64,000 nucleotides of DNA. It comes from a virus. A model generated the notes under the pieces. It saw only the letters and a list, made by a program, of their open reading frames with translations, did not search any database and had not been told where the DNA came from. The stretch's first letter is position 1; the number at the start of each line of letters is the position of its first letter. The DNA is taken from positions 45,614 through 109,613 of the IMG/VR virus record IMGVR_UViG_3300037319_000172; one strand, 5' to 3'. A program made the translations under genes and the position numbers. This document shows, piece by piece, positions 34,086-42,670 of the stretch.

Positions 34086-34676
34086 ATGATACATACTTTA
34101 ATGAATAACAATACTAAGAAAATAGTAAGAGATTACATATACTTTACTGAAACATTAGATGATGTTAAATCAACTTCTCAAGCTGCCGAGGGTCAATTCC
34201 GTAGTGCGATGAGTAAACACAATGAACCTGCACTTGAAGCACTATCACCTCCTAAGGGTACTCCTCCTATTAGTAAAATAGAGGATGAAGAGCATGTTAA
34301 ATTCGAAGATAAAAACTTTAAAAAGCTTTTTAGAAAATTAGTAGTTAAATGCCATCCAGATAAATTAGATGATTCCTATTCTGAAACAGAAGGAATGTTC
34401 TTAAAAGAATGTTATGAAAATTTAACTAAAAGTAATCAAACATATGATTGGGGAATGCTATTAAGAGTGTCAATTGATTTAAAAGTGGATGTACCTGATT
34501 TAAGCGATGAAAACTTAAAAAACATTATCGATAACATAGAATCTATTAAGAATAACATTAGTAAATTTGAAGGATCCATGGCATATAAATGGTATACCCT
34601 TCCTGATGAAAATGAAAAGAAAGGGTATTTAGAAAATTGTGCTAAAATATTTATGTTTAGTTTAAGTAAGCGTTAA
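34086..34676 (+). CDS. J-domain protein (orphan, plus strand)
   Basis: The 196-residue protein has a degenerate J-domain at about residues 75-125: FKKLFRKLVVKCHPDKLDDS, with the diagnostic HPD, then MFLKECYENLTKSNQTYDWG. No Gly/Phe linker or substrate-binding domain follows; the C-terminal 70 residues are helical. It is alone on the plus strand amid minus-strand fibre genes and ends 4 bases inside the convergent glycosyltransferase gene. It may recruit DnaK to a specific phage protein. With the DnaJ at 18129 this is a second Hsp40 in the window. Confidence 0.75.
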   Translation: MIHTLMNNNTKKIVRDYIYFTETLDDVKSTSQAAEGQFRSAMSKHNEPALEALSPPKGTPPISKIEDEEHVKFEDKNFKKLFRKLVVKCHPDKLDDSYSETEGMFLKECYENLTKSNQTYDWGMLLRVSIDLKVDVPDLSDENLKNIIDNIESIKNNISKFEGSMAYKWYTLPDENEKKGYLENCAKIFMFSLSKR

Positions 34677-35452
34677 ACATCCCATACTCCATTCATATGA
34701 CATCTAACATATGTCGGTTGAGAATATAGTGCGCCGTTCTTATATCTACCTTGTACTTCCTTTATAAAGAAAATATCTTCAGAAATACTACTAGAAATAA
34801 CGTCCTGCCATTTGTTTGATATATTACTGACATGCATGAATAACCACGGAGCCATTATCTGTCTACCTTTTGCAAATTGCATTGGTTTCCAAGTTTCTGG
34901 TAATCCTGCAAGTTCTACACTTTCAATAGTATTAGGATCTATTATACCAGTTAAATTCTTTTCTGTTCCAGTAACTCGGCTGTTATCATACCAAGATCCA
35001 TTAATCCACCATGTCTTTTCAGGTTCTGCGTTATATTCTAATAATGCTGACATAGTATGATTAGGCATTATGTAATCGTCTGAATCCATATAAGTTATAA
35101 GAGATCCGGTTGATGCTGCTATTCCAAGTTGCCTAGCTGCTCCTCTATAGTAGGTTCCTTCTTCCATTTCTTCATACATTTTTGGAGTATTAGATCTGTC
35201 ATAATATACAAATTTAATATTAGCATTTTCTTTATGAGATCTATTATATAGCTGGTGCGTCTTGTTACATCCGTCTGCTACTATAATCAATTCACAATTT
35301 TTATAAATTTGGTTGTTAAAACTTTCAACTGCCCTATGAAATTTATTAATAGAATCTTCTCTTGCTCCTGGATATTTTTCCAGATTAACTTGCATTATTA
35401 TTGATATTTTAACTTTATCTAAAGCTTCGTATATTTCTTTAAAATCGTTCAT
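34673..35452 (-). CDS. Glycosyltransferase family 2
   Basis: The 259-residue protein shows a GT-A fold: VKISIIMQVNLEKYPGARED at the start, NCELIIVADGCNK (nucleotide-binding loop), RGAARQLGIAAS, then the metal-binding LITYMDSDDYIMPN (about residue 123). It lies between fibre genes and shares its start base with the stop of the next glycosyltransferase (35452). The likely role is glycosylating a fibre or another virion component; the sugar is unknown. Confidence 0.85.
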   Translation of the reverse strand: MNDFKEIYEALDKVKISIIMQVNLEKYPGAREDSINKFHRAVESFNNQIYKNCELIIVADGCNKTHQLYNRSHKENANIKFVYYDRSNTPKMYEEMEEGTYYRGAARQLGIAASTGSLITYMDSDDYIMPNHTMSALLEYNAEPEKTWWINGSWYDNSRVTGTEKNLTGIIDPNTIESVELAGLPETWKPMQFAKGRQIMAPWLFMHVSNISNKWQDVISSSISEDIFFIKEVQGRYKNGALYSQPTYVRCHMNGVWDV

Positions 35453-36648
35453 TATTTATATAAGTTTGTTTTCCAATTATATTCGTATGACAACTCATGT
35501 TTATTTGGATTAAATAAGTTGTCTATAAGTTTTTTATATGTATCAACCAATTCAGGGTTAGTTGACGTATATCTATTTAGTATTGGTTTGTTTTTTTCAA
35601 TGTATTCTTCAATGTTTTTATCATGATCCTGCAATGCAATTTTAAGTTGCTCAGCGCCTTTTGTTATATTAAATCCTTCATAATAATATCCTCCATCCTT
35701 AATCATGTCTGCATTATGAACAAGTGGGTACCCGTAGTACATTGCGTCTAAATATGCATAGTTTAATGGGTTTTCCCATTGGTGTGAAATGACAATATCG
35801 GTTTCACTTGAAAGGAACGTTGAAATAGGATATCTACCTACAAATTTTATTTTATTATCGCTTGAATTAACTATATCGAAATGCTTAATCATATCAAGAT
35901 AGTATTTATTTGTAATAAGCTTTTTACCTGAACCTATAAATATTTGCTTGAATGAAGCTTCACCTAAATCTCTAAATATCTTTTCAGCAATCATGATTGG
36001 TATTAATGAATATTTTACAACATTCAAATTAGGTTCCATTACTGATAGCTTCTTTTTATGCTGAGCCTTTGGTGTATACTTAGGAGTTTTCTTTCCGGCT
36101 TTTGTTAGTAATTTATCAAAATCATCTAAAGGTTCTGGATCCCAAACAAAAGGAACGATATGTACTTGTGAATCGTTCTGTCTATATATAGTCTTATAAT
36201 ATTCTAAGTTCTGATATTCTTGTTGAGGTATAATCCAAGTTGCGTCATGTCCGCTATCCCATGAAGGCTTCTCTCCTTCACTTGCTTTATCAAATAATAC
36301 TCTTTCCATATCTACAACATAACTATTGCCGCATTGATATTTTACTATTTTTATATTTGGATTAGATTCTTTAATCTTTTTTATTCTACTAGTAGGCAAT
36401 GAAGATCCTATCATGAATAACAAATCTAATTTGTTTTCCATGTCTATAAATTTAGCTATTTTATATTTACTATAATCCCAATTTACTTTGGTTAAATCAT
36501 CAACTGCAGTCCCAGTGTCTAATATGTAAACATCTAGCCCTTCGATCTGGCCTAGCATTTTTGATAAATTCAAAGCATTTAGTTTAATACCATTGATCCA
36601 CATGCTTTCGTATTCGGTATTTAGCGATATTGATATTCCTACTTTCAT
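35452..36648 (-). CDS. GT-B glycosyltransferase, DUF2827-like
   Basis: The 398-residue protein has the DUF2827 pattern: MKVGISISLNTEYESMWING, IPQQEYQNLEYYKTIYRQ, KKLSVMEPNLNVVKYSLIPI, and in the C-terminal half NPLNYAYLDAMYYGYPLVHN with GGYYYEGFNITKGAEQL. It is clearly homologous to the protein at 59776-60945. It forms an operon with the GT2 gene downstream, both next to fibre genes. A box TATAAATAA lies 15 bases before its start. Confidence 0.8.
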   Translation of the reverse strand: MKVGISISLNTEYESMWINGIKLNALNLSKMLGQIEGLDVYILDTGTAVDDLTKVNWDYSKYKIAKFIDMENKLDLLFMIGSSLPTSRIKKIKESNPNIKIVKYQCGNSYVVDMERVLFDKASEGEKPSWDSGHDATWIIPQQEYQNLEYYKTIYRQNDSQVHIVPFVWDPEPLDDFDKLLTKAGKKTPKYTPKAQHKKKLSVMEPNLNVVKYSLIPIMIAEKIFRDLGEASFKQIFIGSGKKLITNKYYLDMIKHFDIVNSSDNKIKFVGRYPISTFLSSETDIVISHQWENPLNYAYLDAMYYGYPLVHNADMIKDGGYYYEGFNITKGAEQLKIALQDHDKNIEEYIEKNKPILNRYTSTNPELVDTYKKLIDNLFNPNKHELSYEYNWKTNLYK

Positions 36649-36663
36649 AAACAGTTATTGTAT

Positions 36664-36672
36664 TTATTTATA
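36664..36672 (-). promoter_or_regulatory. Late-promoter-like box TATAAATAA
   Basis: This minus-strand box lies 15 bases before the DUF2827-like gene and immediately after the terminator of the upstream fibre gene, as expected for a new unit. Confidence 0.4.
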
Positions 36673-36676
36673 TATT

Positions 36677-36705
36677 TAAAAAAGAAAGGGTCCCGAAGGA
36701 CCCTT
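36677..36705 (-). terminator. Intrinsic terminator (TTCG loop) after coiled-coil fibre gene
   Basis: On the minus strand AAGGGTCC-TTCG-GGACCCTT is followed by a T-rich tract. It lies 38 bases after the stop at 36743. Confidence 0.85.
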
Positions 36706-36742
36706 AAATTAAAACTATGAATTAAATACTTTCGTATTTTTC

Positions 36743-38104
36743 TTAGAATTGGTAAACGAATACTACTGTATCCTCTGAATCGATTGTGTACCCTGGAGTA
36801 GACAATGTAACTGCTGCTCCTGCGATAGATTCTGCAAATACTCTTGATCCGTTAACGAATACATCTACTAGAGATAATTGAGCCTCTTGGACTGTATTTG
36901 CTAATGTATATACTAAACCATTTCCTGCGAAAGATTCAGTTGCCATTTGATCATCTTCGATTATAGCTGCTTCTACAGTATCTAATCTTCCAGCTAAAGC
37001 TGCATCAGCGTTAGCTAAATTGATTACATCCTCGTTAGTTGCAGAAATCTCAGAAGATAGTTCTGTTTGTAAATCAAGTACATCTGCATTTGTTGCAGAA
37101 ATCTCAGAAGATATTTCTCCATCAATTCTTGTAACATCAGAGTTAGTATCTGCAATCTCATTGTTTAAATTCAAGATTACTGCTGCTAAAGCGTCGTCAT
37201 TTACAGTATCAACCGCGTTGATGATAGAAACTACATCTGCGAAAGAGTCTGGATCTGCGTCTACTGCGTTTAATATAGATGCGAACTTGTTTGAAGTTGC
37301 AAGTACCTCAGTAGATAAAGCTCCATCAATTCTTGTAACATCTGCATTAGTATCAGCAATTTCACTTGCTAATTCTCCATTAAGTCTTGTAACCTCAGAG
37401 TTAGTTGCAGCTATTTCACCTGCTACTTCCCCATCAATTCTTATAACTTCAGAGTTAGTTGCAGAAATCTCTGCAGATAAAGCTACTTCTAAAGCGTCAA
37501 CTGAATCAACTAAATCTCCAGAAACTTCTCCTAATCTAGCATCGATAGAAGTTACATCTCCATTAGTCGCATTGATTTCAGTAGCTAATTCTCCGTTAAG
37601 TCTTGTAACTTCTGAATTAGTTGCTGTGATTTCAGCAGCTATTGCAGCGTCGATTCTTGTAACATCTGAATTAGTTGCAGCTATCTCGTTGTTTAAATTC
37701 GAGATTACTACTGCTAAAGCGTCGTCATTTACAGTATCAACCGCGTTGATGATAGAAACTACATCTGCGAAAGAGTCTGGATCTGCACCAACTGCATCTA
37801 AAATAGCAGAAAACTGAGTTGAAGTAGAAAGTATCTCTGTAGATAATGCTTCATCAATTCTTGTAACGTCTGCGTTAGTATCAGCAATTTCACTTGCTAA
37901 TTCTCCTTCAACTCTTACAAAATCAGAACTAGTTGCAGAAATCTCTGCTTCTAAATCGTTATTAACTCTTATAGCTTCAGTAGATATTTCATCTTTAACG
38001 TACCTTGCGATGTCTGCCGTATTGGCAATCTCAAAGTTAGAAGTTGCCCCCCAGTTTACTGTGCTTAAAAAATCCTTAATTTGTTTTGAACGAATTTGTG
38101 CCAT
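36743..38104 (-). CDS. Coiled-coil repeat fibre protein
   Basis: The 453-residue protein starts MAQIRSKQIKDFLSTVNWGA, a fibre docking segment. Residues 40-380 are 15-16-residue repeats of the type EIAATNSEVTRIDGEL, with a duplicated block (ADPDSFADVVSIINAVDTVN occurs twice). Such repeats form long trimeric rods. The C-terminal 60 residues are a beta tip (LVDVFVNGSRVFAES, then DSEDTVVFVYQF) related to those of neighbouring fibre proteins. The two copies of the ADPDSF block arose by internal duplication, visible also in the DNA. Confidence 0.8.
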   Translation of the reverse strand: MAQIRSKQIKDFLSTVNWGATSNFEIANTADIARYVKDEISTEAIRVNNDLEAEISATSSDFVRVEGELASEIADTNADVTRIDEALSTEILSTSTQFSAILDAVGADPDSFADVVSIINAVDTVNDDALAVVISNLNNEIAATNSDVTRIDAAIAAEITATNSEVTRLNGELATEINATNGDVTSIDARLGEVSGDLVDSVDALEVALSAEISATNSEVIRIDGEVAGEIAATNSEVTRLNGELASEIADTNADVTRIDGALSTEVLATSNKFASILNAVDADPDSFADVVSIINAVDTVNDDALAAVILNLNNEIADTNSDVTRIDGEISSEISATNADVLDLQTELSSEISATNEDVINLANADAALAGRLDTVEAAIIEDDQMATESFAGNGLVYTLANTVQEAQLSLVDVFVNGSRVFAESIAGAAVTLSTPGYTIDSEDTVVFVYQF

Positions 38105-38180
38105 ATTGTTTATTGTGTTATATTTTGGCCTAACAACCTTATTGTCGTTAGTGATTTATATATCTCACATAAGCGGGTGG

Positions 38181-38199
38181 ACGTGTATATAATACACGT
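38181..38199. repeat. Perfect inverted repeat ACGTGTAT-ATA-ATACACGT
   Basis: Two 8-base arms with a 3-base centre lie in the 163-base gap between two fibre genes. There is no T-run on either side, so a protein-binding site is as likely as an RNA hairpin. Confidence 0.6.
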
Positions 38200-38267
38200 A
38201 ATATGTTAATAGAATTCAAAAAAATGAAAAAATGAGAAAACCCAATTAATATAGACCGATTAAGCTC

Positions 38268-39467
38268 CTATAATAGATCTGCTCGTGCAGTCTCGTATGT
38301 CAAGTTGACTTCGTCACCTGCCTCTAAATCATACCCTGCTATGTTTCCGTTCCAGTATAATATGTGGCCTGCTCTGATTTCAGATATATCAACAGGAGTT
38401 AACCCTCCATCATTTGAGAAGTAAGAGTCTTTGTCTTTATTACCATTTCCTACTTCTACCGTTATTCCGTTTACTTCAACATGCACATAAGATTCTGCAT
38501 ACGGATTATATGTTAATTGTACTGTTGTATTTGCTGAGTTACCTATTGTTGCAGCTGGGTTTATATTCTTATCAACAAATGCTAATATTCCTTCAATATT
38601 GTTATTTACATCTAATTGAAAAGTAATATCCTGTCCAATTTCCCATATTGTTTTAGTAACACCAGGGCCTGTTGACTGCGTCTCGAATGTAATATCTAAT
38701 TTTATACCATCGGCATCTTCACTATCTCCTCCTCCTGTTATAAGATCAAGTCTTTCCCATGCTGTTATTTTATAAATAGCATATAGATTTGTTGGTTCCA
38801 TATCAAATATTGTTAATATTCCTGTAGCTCCATAAGATACTCTATTTATTAAAAAGTTTTCTAATGATGATAATCTAATACCATTTGAATCTAAATTTTT
38901 AAATATAATTGAAGTTACTTCGCTTGGGGTTTTTGAATCAACTGAAACACTTCCTTGGAAATTAGGATCTGAACCATCTATATTTTCTATCTGAAATACT
39001 CCTTCAACTGAAGACTTTTGTATAATTGTTGTCGTGTTATTATTATTTTCAGGATTATTAGGGTTTGCGTTTGAAACAAGAGATCCTAATTTTAAATTAG
39101 GAAATACATAACTTTTAGATTGAGGATAGTAGTTTTCGTAGAATATACTAACCTGTACTGTTATCAGTCCTACTCCTAAGTTTAAAGATTGACTTTCATC
39201 TATTAAAAAACTTATTTTTCCGGAATTCCCTGCTCTATCTACTGTAAGTTGAGAAGAAACTCCTGGAATTGGAGGTTCCGCGTATTGTAATACTTTTCTA
39301 TCTTCTATAAAAACAGCTACTCCAAATGAAGTTGGTTGGTTTAAATTTAATATAGTTCCTATATAGTCTTTATATAGTATAATGTCATATGTTTGTGAAT
39401 TACCAGAAATAACGTTGATTTCTTCTTCAATAAATGCTATTATATCGTCGTTTGCTACGTAAGCCAT
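38268..39467 (-). CDS. Fibre/tail protein with shared C-terminal domain
   Basis: The 399-residue protein is beta-rich with several modules: an N-terminal domain with TFGVAVFIEDRK and LITVQVSIFYENYYPQ, an Asn/Thr-rich linker (NANPNNPENNNNTTT, about residue 140), a middle domain, and the C-terminal tip (ESYVHVEVNGITVEV, DSYFSNDGGLTPVDI, AGHILYWNGNIAGYDLEAGDE). The tip matches the end of the 33197-33961 protein. It is likely an upper fibre or collar-type component. Confidence 0.7.
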   Translation of the reverse strand: MAYVANDDIIAFIEEEINVISGNSQTYDIILYKDYIGTILNLNQPTSFGVAVFIEDRKVLQYAEPPIPGVSSQLTVDRAGNSGKISFLIDESQSLNLGVGLITVQVSIFYENYYPQSKSYVFPNLKLGSLVSNANPNNPENNNNTTTIIQKSSVEGVFQIENIDGSDPNFQGSVSVDSKTPSEVTSIIFKNLDSNGIRLSSLENFLINRVSYGATGILTIFDMEPTNLYAIYKITAWERLDLITGGGDSEDADGIKLDITFETQSTGPGVTKTIWEIGQDITFQLDVNNNIEGILAFVDKNINPAATIGNSANTTVQLTYNPYAESYVHVEVNGITVEVGNGNKDKDSYFSNDGGLTPVDISEIRAGHILYWNGNIAGYDLEAGDEVNLTYETARADLL

Positions 39468-39509
39468 TATTTATTAAGTATTTTTTATATATATTCTAAT
39501 AAATTAACT

Positions 39510-40193
39510 CTATTTTGTTAATTTATGATATAAAGAGTATCTTGATATTGGGAGTATACATTCTTCGTGATCTTCGTTTAATTTGTGATCTATTCTCCAG
39601 AATCTTTTATCGTCTATTTCTTTTTTTGAATTTACTATGTATTCTATTATATCTGGAACCCCTTTCAAATCGATATCTACCTTCTTAAGTATTAAATCAT
39701 CCCATTCTCCTACTAATTTATAAGGGTTATTATATGAATAAGTTAATATGTTAGTATTTTTATCTATTATAAAAACAATGCCTTTTATTTTTGTTGGCAT
39801 AGTTCTAGGAATTTCTGTTACTGTCAGTTTTGAAGCGATAGATCTCCACTTTACCCTAATCATTCTAAATAAAGATTCGAATTCTTCAATTGCAATTTCT
39901 ACTAATTGGTATATGTGAAATATGTCATCTTCGGTTTCAGGATATTCGTAGTCGAGAGACATCGTGTCTAGATTTATCCCAGTAAGTACTCTGAGCCTGT
40001 CATCTATCTCGTTCTTTTTATTTTTAAGTTTATATAAGTCTTCTAATTGGTATTCTACTTCAGTTAATGCCTCATGTAAAAATCCGGCTTTAATCATAGA
40101 CATTAACTTTTGAGTTGCCCCTAATAGTTTATATCTTTTTAATTCAAAGTCGAAAGGTAAATCGGTTAGCCAGTTTTTATGTAATATCTTCAT
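39510..40193 (-). CDS. Hypothetical protein
   Basis: The 227-residue protein is helical in its first 120 residues (LLGATQKLMSMIKAGFLHEA, YQLEDLYKLKNKKNEID) and beta-rich afterwards (KGIVFIIDKNTNILTYSYNN). No family is recognised. A late-type box lies 6 bases before its start. It stands at the edge of the fibre region, so a structural or assembly role is possible. Confidence 0.6.
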   Translation of the reverse strand: MKILHKNWLTDLPFDFELKRYKLLGATQKLMSMIKAGFLHEALTEVEYQLEDLYKLKNKKNEIDDRLRVLTGINLDTMSLDYEYPETEDDIFHIYQLVEIAIEEFESLFRMIRVKWRSIASKLTVTEIPRTMPTKIKGIVFIIDKNTNILTYSYNNPYKLVGEWDDLILKKVDIDLKGVPDIIEYIVNSKKEIDDKRFWRIDHKLNEDHEECILPISRYSLYHKLTK

Positions 40194-40198
40194 CAGAT

Positions 40199-40207
40199 AT
40201 ATTTATC
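40199..40207 (-). promoter_or_regulatory. Late-promoter-like box GATAAATAT
   Basis: This minus-strand box lies immediately upstream (6 bases) of the gene starting at 40193. The short distance would give a nearly leaderless message, so this one is less certain. Confidence 0.3.
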
Positions 40208-40251
40208 CGAATATCGTAGGCGTATAGTGTGATTATGAAGGTAATATTGTA

Positions 40252-40566
40252 TTATAAATGTTCTTTGTCTTTTTCTTCTTTTATTACTTTAAAGGTATCT
40301 GCCGCTTCAGTACCTTCTAGAGCAAGACCCCATTGTAATATAAACCAATGTGCTTCTTTTAAAGCCATTTCTTTGTTTAACTTTAAAACTTCTCGAATTC
40401 TGCTAACACTATGGTTTATGAAAGCTTCTTCTCTTTCTTTAGTAGTTCGGTATTCCATATACCATTGTGGATTTCCTTTAACATCTTCGTAAGTTACACC
40501 ATGATGTTTAAGTTGTTCATTTATTAATTCAATAAACAGTTCTCTTGTTTTCTCTCGCTTTGTCAT
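40252..40566 (-). CDS. Small helical hypothetical protein
   Basis: The 104-residue charged protein is mainly helical (KTRELFIELINEQLKHHGVT, HSVSRIREVLKLNKEMALKE). It contains WFILQWGLALEGTEAADTF. No family is recognised. It is read with the ClpP region genes. Confidence 0.55.
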   Translation of the reverse strand: MTKREKTRELFIELINEQLKHHGVTYEDVKGNPQWYMEYRTTKEREEAFINHSVSRIREVLKLNKEMALKEAHWFILQWGLALEGTEAADTFKVIKEEKDKEHL

Positions 40567-40591
40567 ATTACTTTATTATTAGATTATTATA

Positions 40592-40786
40592 TTATAATGA
40601 TATAAGACTGGCGAAAGTGTCCATGTCGCTCAAACGAATAAAATCGTCTGAAGTTAAGGAAACCATCACCATGTCAGTCATAGGATTAAAAGAAATCTCA
40701 ATCATATCTTCTAGATTATTATAATCTTTTAATATGTTAGTTAGATACTCTATTTTATTCTGTCTTATGTAAAAATATACTTTCAT
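40592..40786 (-). CDS. Small hypothetical protein
   Basis: The 64-residue protein starts MKVYFYIRQNKIEYLTNILK and has a beta-alpha pattern. It lies 17 bases downstream of clpP in the same direction. No family is recognised. Confidence 0.5.
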   Translation of the reverse strand: MKVYFYIRQNKIEYLTNILKDYNNLEDMIEISFNPMTDMVMVSLTSDDFIRLSDMDTFASLISL

Positions 40787-40803
40787 AATCCTATATTATT
40801 ATA

Positions 40804-41475
40804 TTATCTTTTTTTAATTATCTCATCAATAATTCCATACTTCTTAGCTTCTTCTGCATTTAACCAAAAATCTCTGGTTGCATCTTTCATAACTACTTCC
40901 GCTTTTTTACCGCAATATTCTCCTAACAATACAAATAATTCCTTATTTACATCTTGCCAGTTTTTCCAATCTATTTCAGCATCTTGTATATTACCACTAA
41001 ATCCTCCAGAAGACTGGTGTAACATAGTAGTAGAGTGACGTAGAGACATTCTCTTACCCTTGGTTCCTGCTCCTAATAATACTGAACCCATTGACGCGGC
41101 CATACCAGTGTTGATCGTACGTATATCACATTTAATGTAATCCATAACATCTACCATAGAAAGACCAGATTTAACTGAACCTCCTGGTGAATCAACATGC
41201 ATTGTAATATCCTCTGCTGATGTAGTATCTAGAAACATTAATTGTGCCTGAACTATTGTAGACATATTGTCGTTAACTGGACCTGCTACCCAAAGTAATC
41301 TATCCATCATCAATCTTGAAAATATATCCATTTGAGTTGCTCTAAGTTCTCTCTCTTCTAAAATGTAAGGAGTCATTGAGTTCTCTACTTGTTTCTCGTA
41401 ATAATTCATGTTAGAAGAACTAACATTATGATCGCTCATTGCGAACTTCCTAAAATCTTTACTATTGTAATCCAT
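40804..41475 (-). CDS. clpP: ClpP-like serine protease
   Basis: The 223-residue protein has the ClpP fold and complete catalytic triad: Ser128 in GMAASMGSVLL, His153 in STTMLHQSSGG and Asp202 in ATRDFWLNAEEA. ITMHVDSPGGSVKSGLSMVD is the typical handle before the active site. An N-terminal extension of about 35 residues (FAMSDHNVSSSNMNYYEKQ) may be a propeptide. It overlaps the UVR-like small gene upstream by 14 bases, and a ClpC-like ATPase lies two genes further up. The group looks like a phage protease machine. A role as prohead protease cannot be excluded but is less likely. Confidence 0.88.
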   Translation of the reverse strand: MDYNSKDFRKFAMSDHNVSSSNMNYYEKQVENSMTPYILEERELRATQMDIFSRLMMDRLLWVAGPVNDNMSTIVQAQLMFLDTTSAEDITMHVDSPGGSVKSGLSMVDVMDYIKCDIRTINTGMAASMGSVLLGAGTKGKRMSLRHSTTMLHQSSGGFSGNIQDAEIDWKNWQDVNKELFVLLGEYCGKKAEVVMKDATRDFWLNAEEAKKYGIIDEIIKKR

Positions 41476-41773
41476 GTTCTATTATTAGTTTTGATATTTT
41501 TTCACAAGTCTCGTATTCCTCGTTTTCTTTATAATACTCTAGAGCTTTCGTTAACGACTTAACATAACCTTCTCCTTCTAATTTTGCTTCCATAACATCT
41601 CCTCCAGGATCTACTAAGTAGCATAATACATCTAAGCTAAAATTGCTAGTTAAATTAAATTCTATAAATTCCAATACTCTCTTATAAAATCCTTCTTTAT
41701 CTTTTATTGGTCCTTCTAGAGATGTTTCTATTCCATCGGCATTAATATCAAAATACGGCGTATCTCCTATCAT
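41462..41773 (-). CDS. Small protein with EEYETC (UVR-like) motif
   Basis: The 103-residue protein ends SLTKALEYYKENEEYETCEK, then ISKLIIEHGLQ, a member of the family at 17334, 17882 and 19123. It overlaps clpP by 14 bases and lies close to the clpC-like gene, whose product has its own UVR-like segment. In bacteria, UVR-motif proteins such as McsA work with ClpC, so an adaptor role is a reasonable hypothesis. Its N-terminal part (PYFDINADGIETSLEGPIKD) is unique. Confidence 0.68.
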   Translation of the reverse strand: MIGDTPYFDINADGIETSLEGPIKDKEGFYKRVLEFIEFNLTSNFSLDVLCYLVDPGGDVMEAKLEGEGYVKSLTKALEYYKENEEYETCEKISKLIIEHGLQ

Positions 41774-41777
41774 TGTA

Positions 41778-42632
41778 TTATGTTAATCTAATATTAAGAT
41801 AGTCTCTTAATATATTATTATAAGTTATTTGTTTGCTTCCAGTAGAAACTGCTTCATTAATCTCTTTCATGAAGTTAATACCATGATCAGTTATTAACAT
41901 ATTATCTTTTGTTAATGTACATAAAGGATTTTCTATATTCATTGTGTAGTTCTTACCTTGATCTTCGCTTTCTGCGACTATCTTAGTAGCCATATCGAAG
42001 TGTCTTTCGTAAAAGTGTATATTATCAGCACAATGGTAGTAAGTTCCTAATTCTAACTCAGGATATGTTTCTAACAACCATAATCTCATGTGTTGGTGTA
42101 TAAAACTAAAATAAGGTGCATCGAATGTAAGACCATAGAATATATCATTAGATCTCATTTGAACTTTCATGTTTAGTTTATTGTCTCTTATAAAAAAGTT
42201 GAGGTACATTGTACATACGAAATCTTTATTACCTTCAAACTGAAACTTAGGTTGATTTAAAAAAGATACAGCTTGTCTAGTATTCTTGTCTTTCTTTAAA
42301 GATTCTAACGCAAATTGTAATTGACCACCAAAAAGAAGGTAACCGTAATTTGAATTTATATTATTAGTTCCGGTATTCGTTAAAGTAGACCACATCTTTG
42401 AAAATTGACCGATATAATCAACATCACGATCTCTATTAAGATACCAACATAGTTCTCCACCGAAATACTTCCAGTTAAAAGCTCTACTATCAAAATGTGC
42501 TATTGTTTTAGTTGGATCAAATTCTATAGTTTGAATAGTGTGTTCCTTAACCTTCATATCTCGAGGTTGAGAAACATCACCATCATTTTCTATATTTAAA
42601 ATTAAATCTTTGAATTTATTATTAAATGTCAT
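41778..42632 (-). CDS. dCMP hydroxymethylase-like enzyme (thymidylate synthase fold)
   Basis: The 284-residue protein has the thymidylate synthase fold: Cys140 in DFVCTMYLNFF, the RSND motif at Arg160, His206 and Tyr208 in NIHFYERH. The residue that reads the base is Asp171 (GLTFDAPYF). Thymidylate synthases have Asn there (FN), while T4 dCMP hydroxymethylase has Asp (RND). NINSNYGY and MRSND also resemble T4 gp42. The probable substrate is therefore dCMP, giving 5-hydroxymethyl- or methyl-dCMP for modified phage DNA. A dUMP-acting enzyme remains possible. Confidence 0.78.
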   Translation of the reverse strand: MTFNNKFKDLILNIENDGDVSQPRDMKVKEHTIQTIEFDPTKTIAHFDSRAFNWKYFGGELCWYLNRDRDVDYIGQFSKMWSTLTNTGTNNINSNYGYLLFGGQLQFALESLKKDKNTRQAVSFLNQPKFQFEGNKDFVCTMYLNFFIRDNKLNMKVQMRSNDIFYGLTFDAPYFSFIHQHMRLWLLETYPELELGTYYHCADNIHFYERHFDMATKIVAESEDQGKNYTMNIENPLCTLTKDNMLITDHGINFMKEINEAVSTGSKQITYNNILRDYLNIRLT

Positions 42633-42670
42633 ATATTATATTATTAAAGTAACTTACTAATATTATACTA

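Noticed and set aside
40804-41475. Prohead protease
   Set aside because: The triad, the DSPGGS handle and the pairing with an IGF-loop ATPase favour a true ClpP; the prohead protease that would cut the leaders is probably outside the window.
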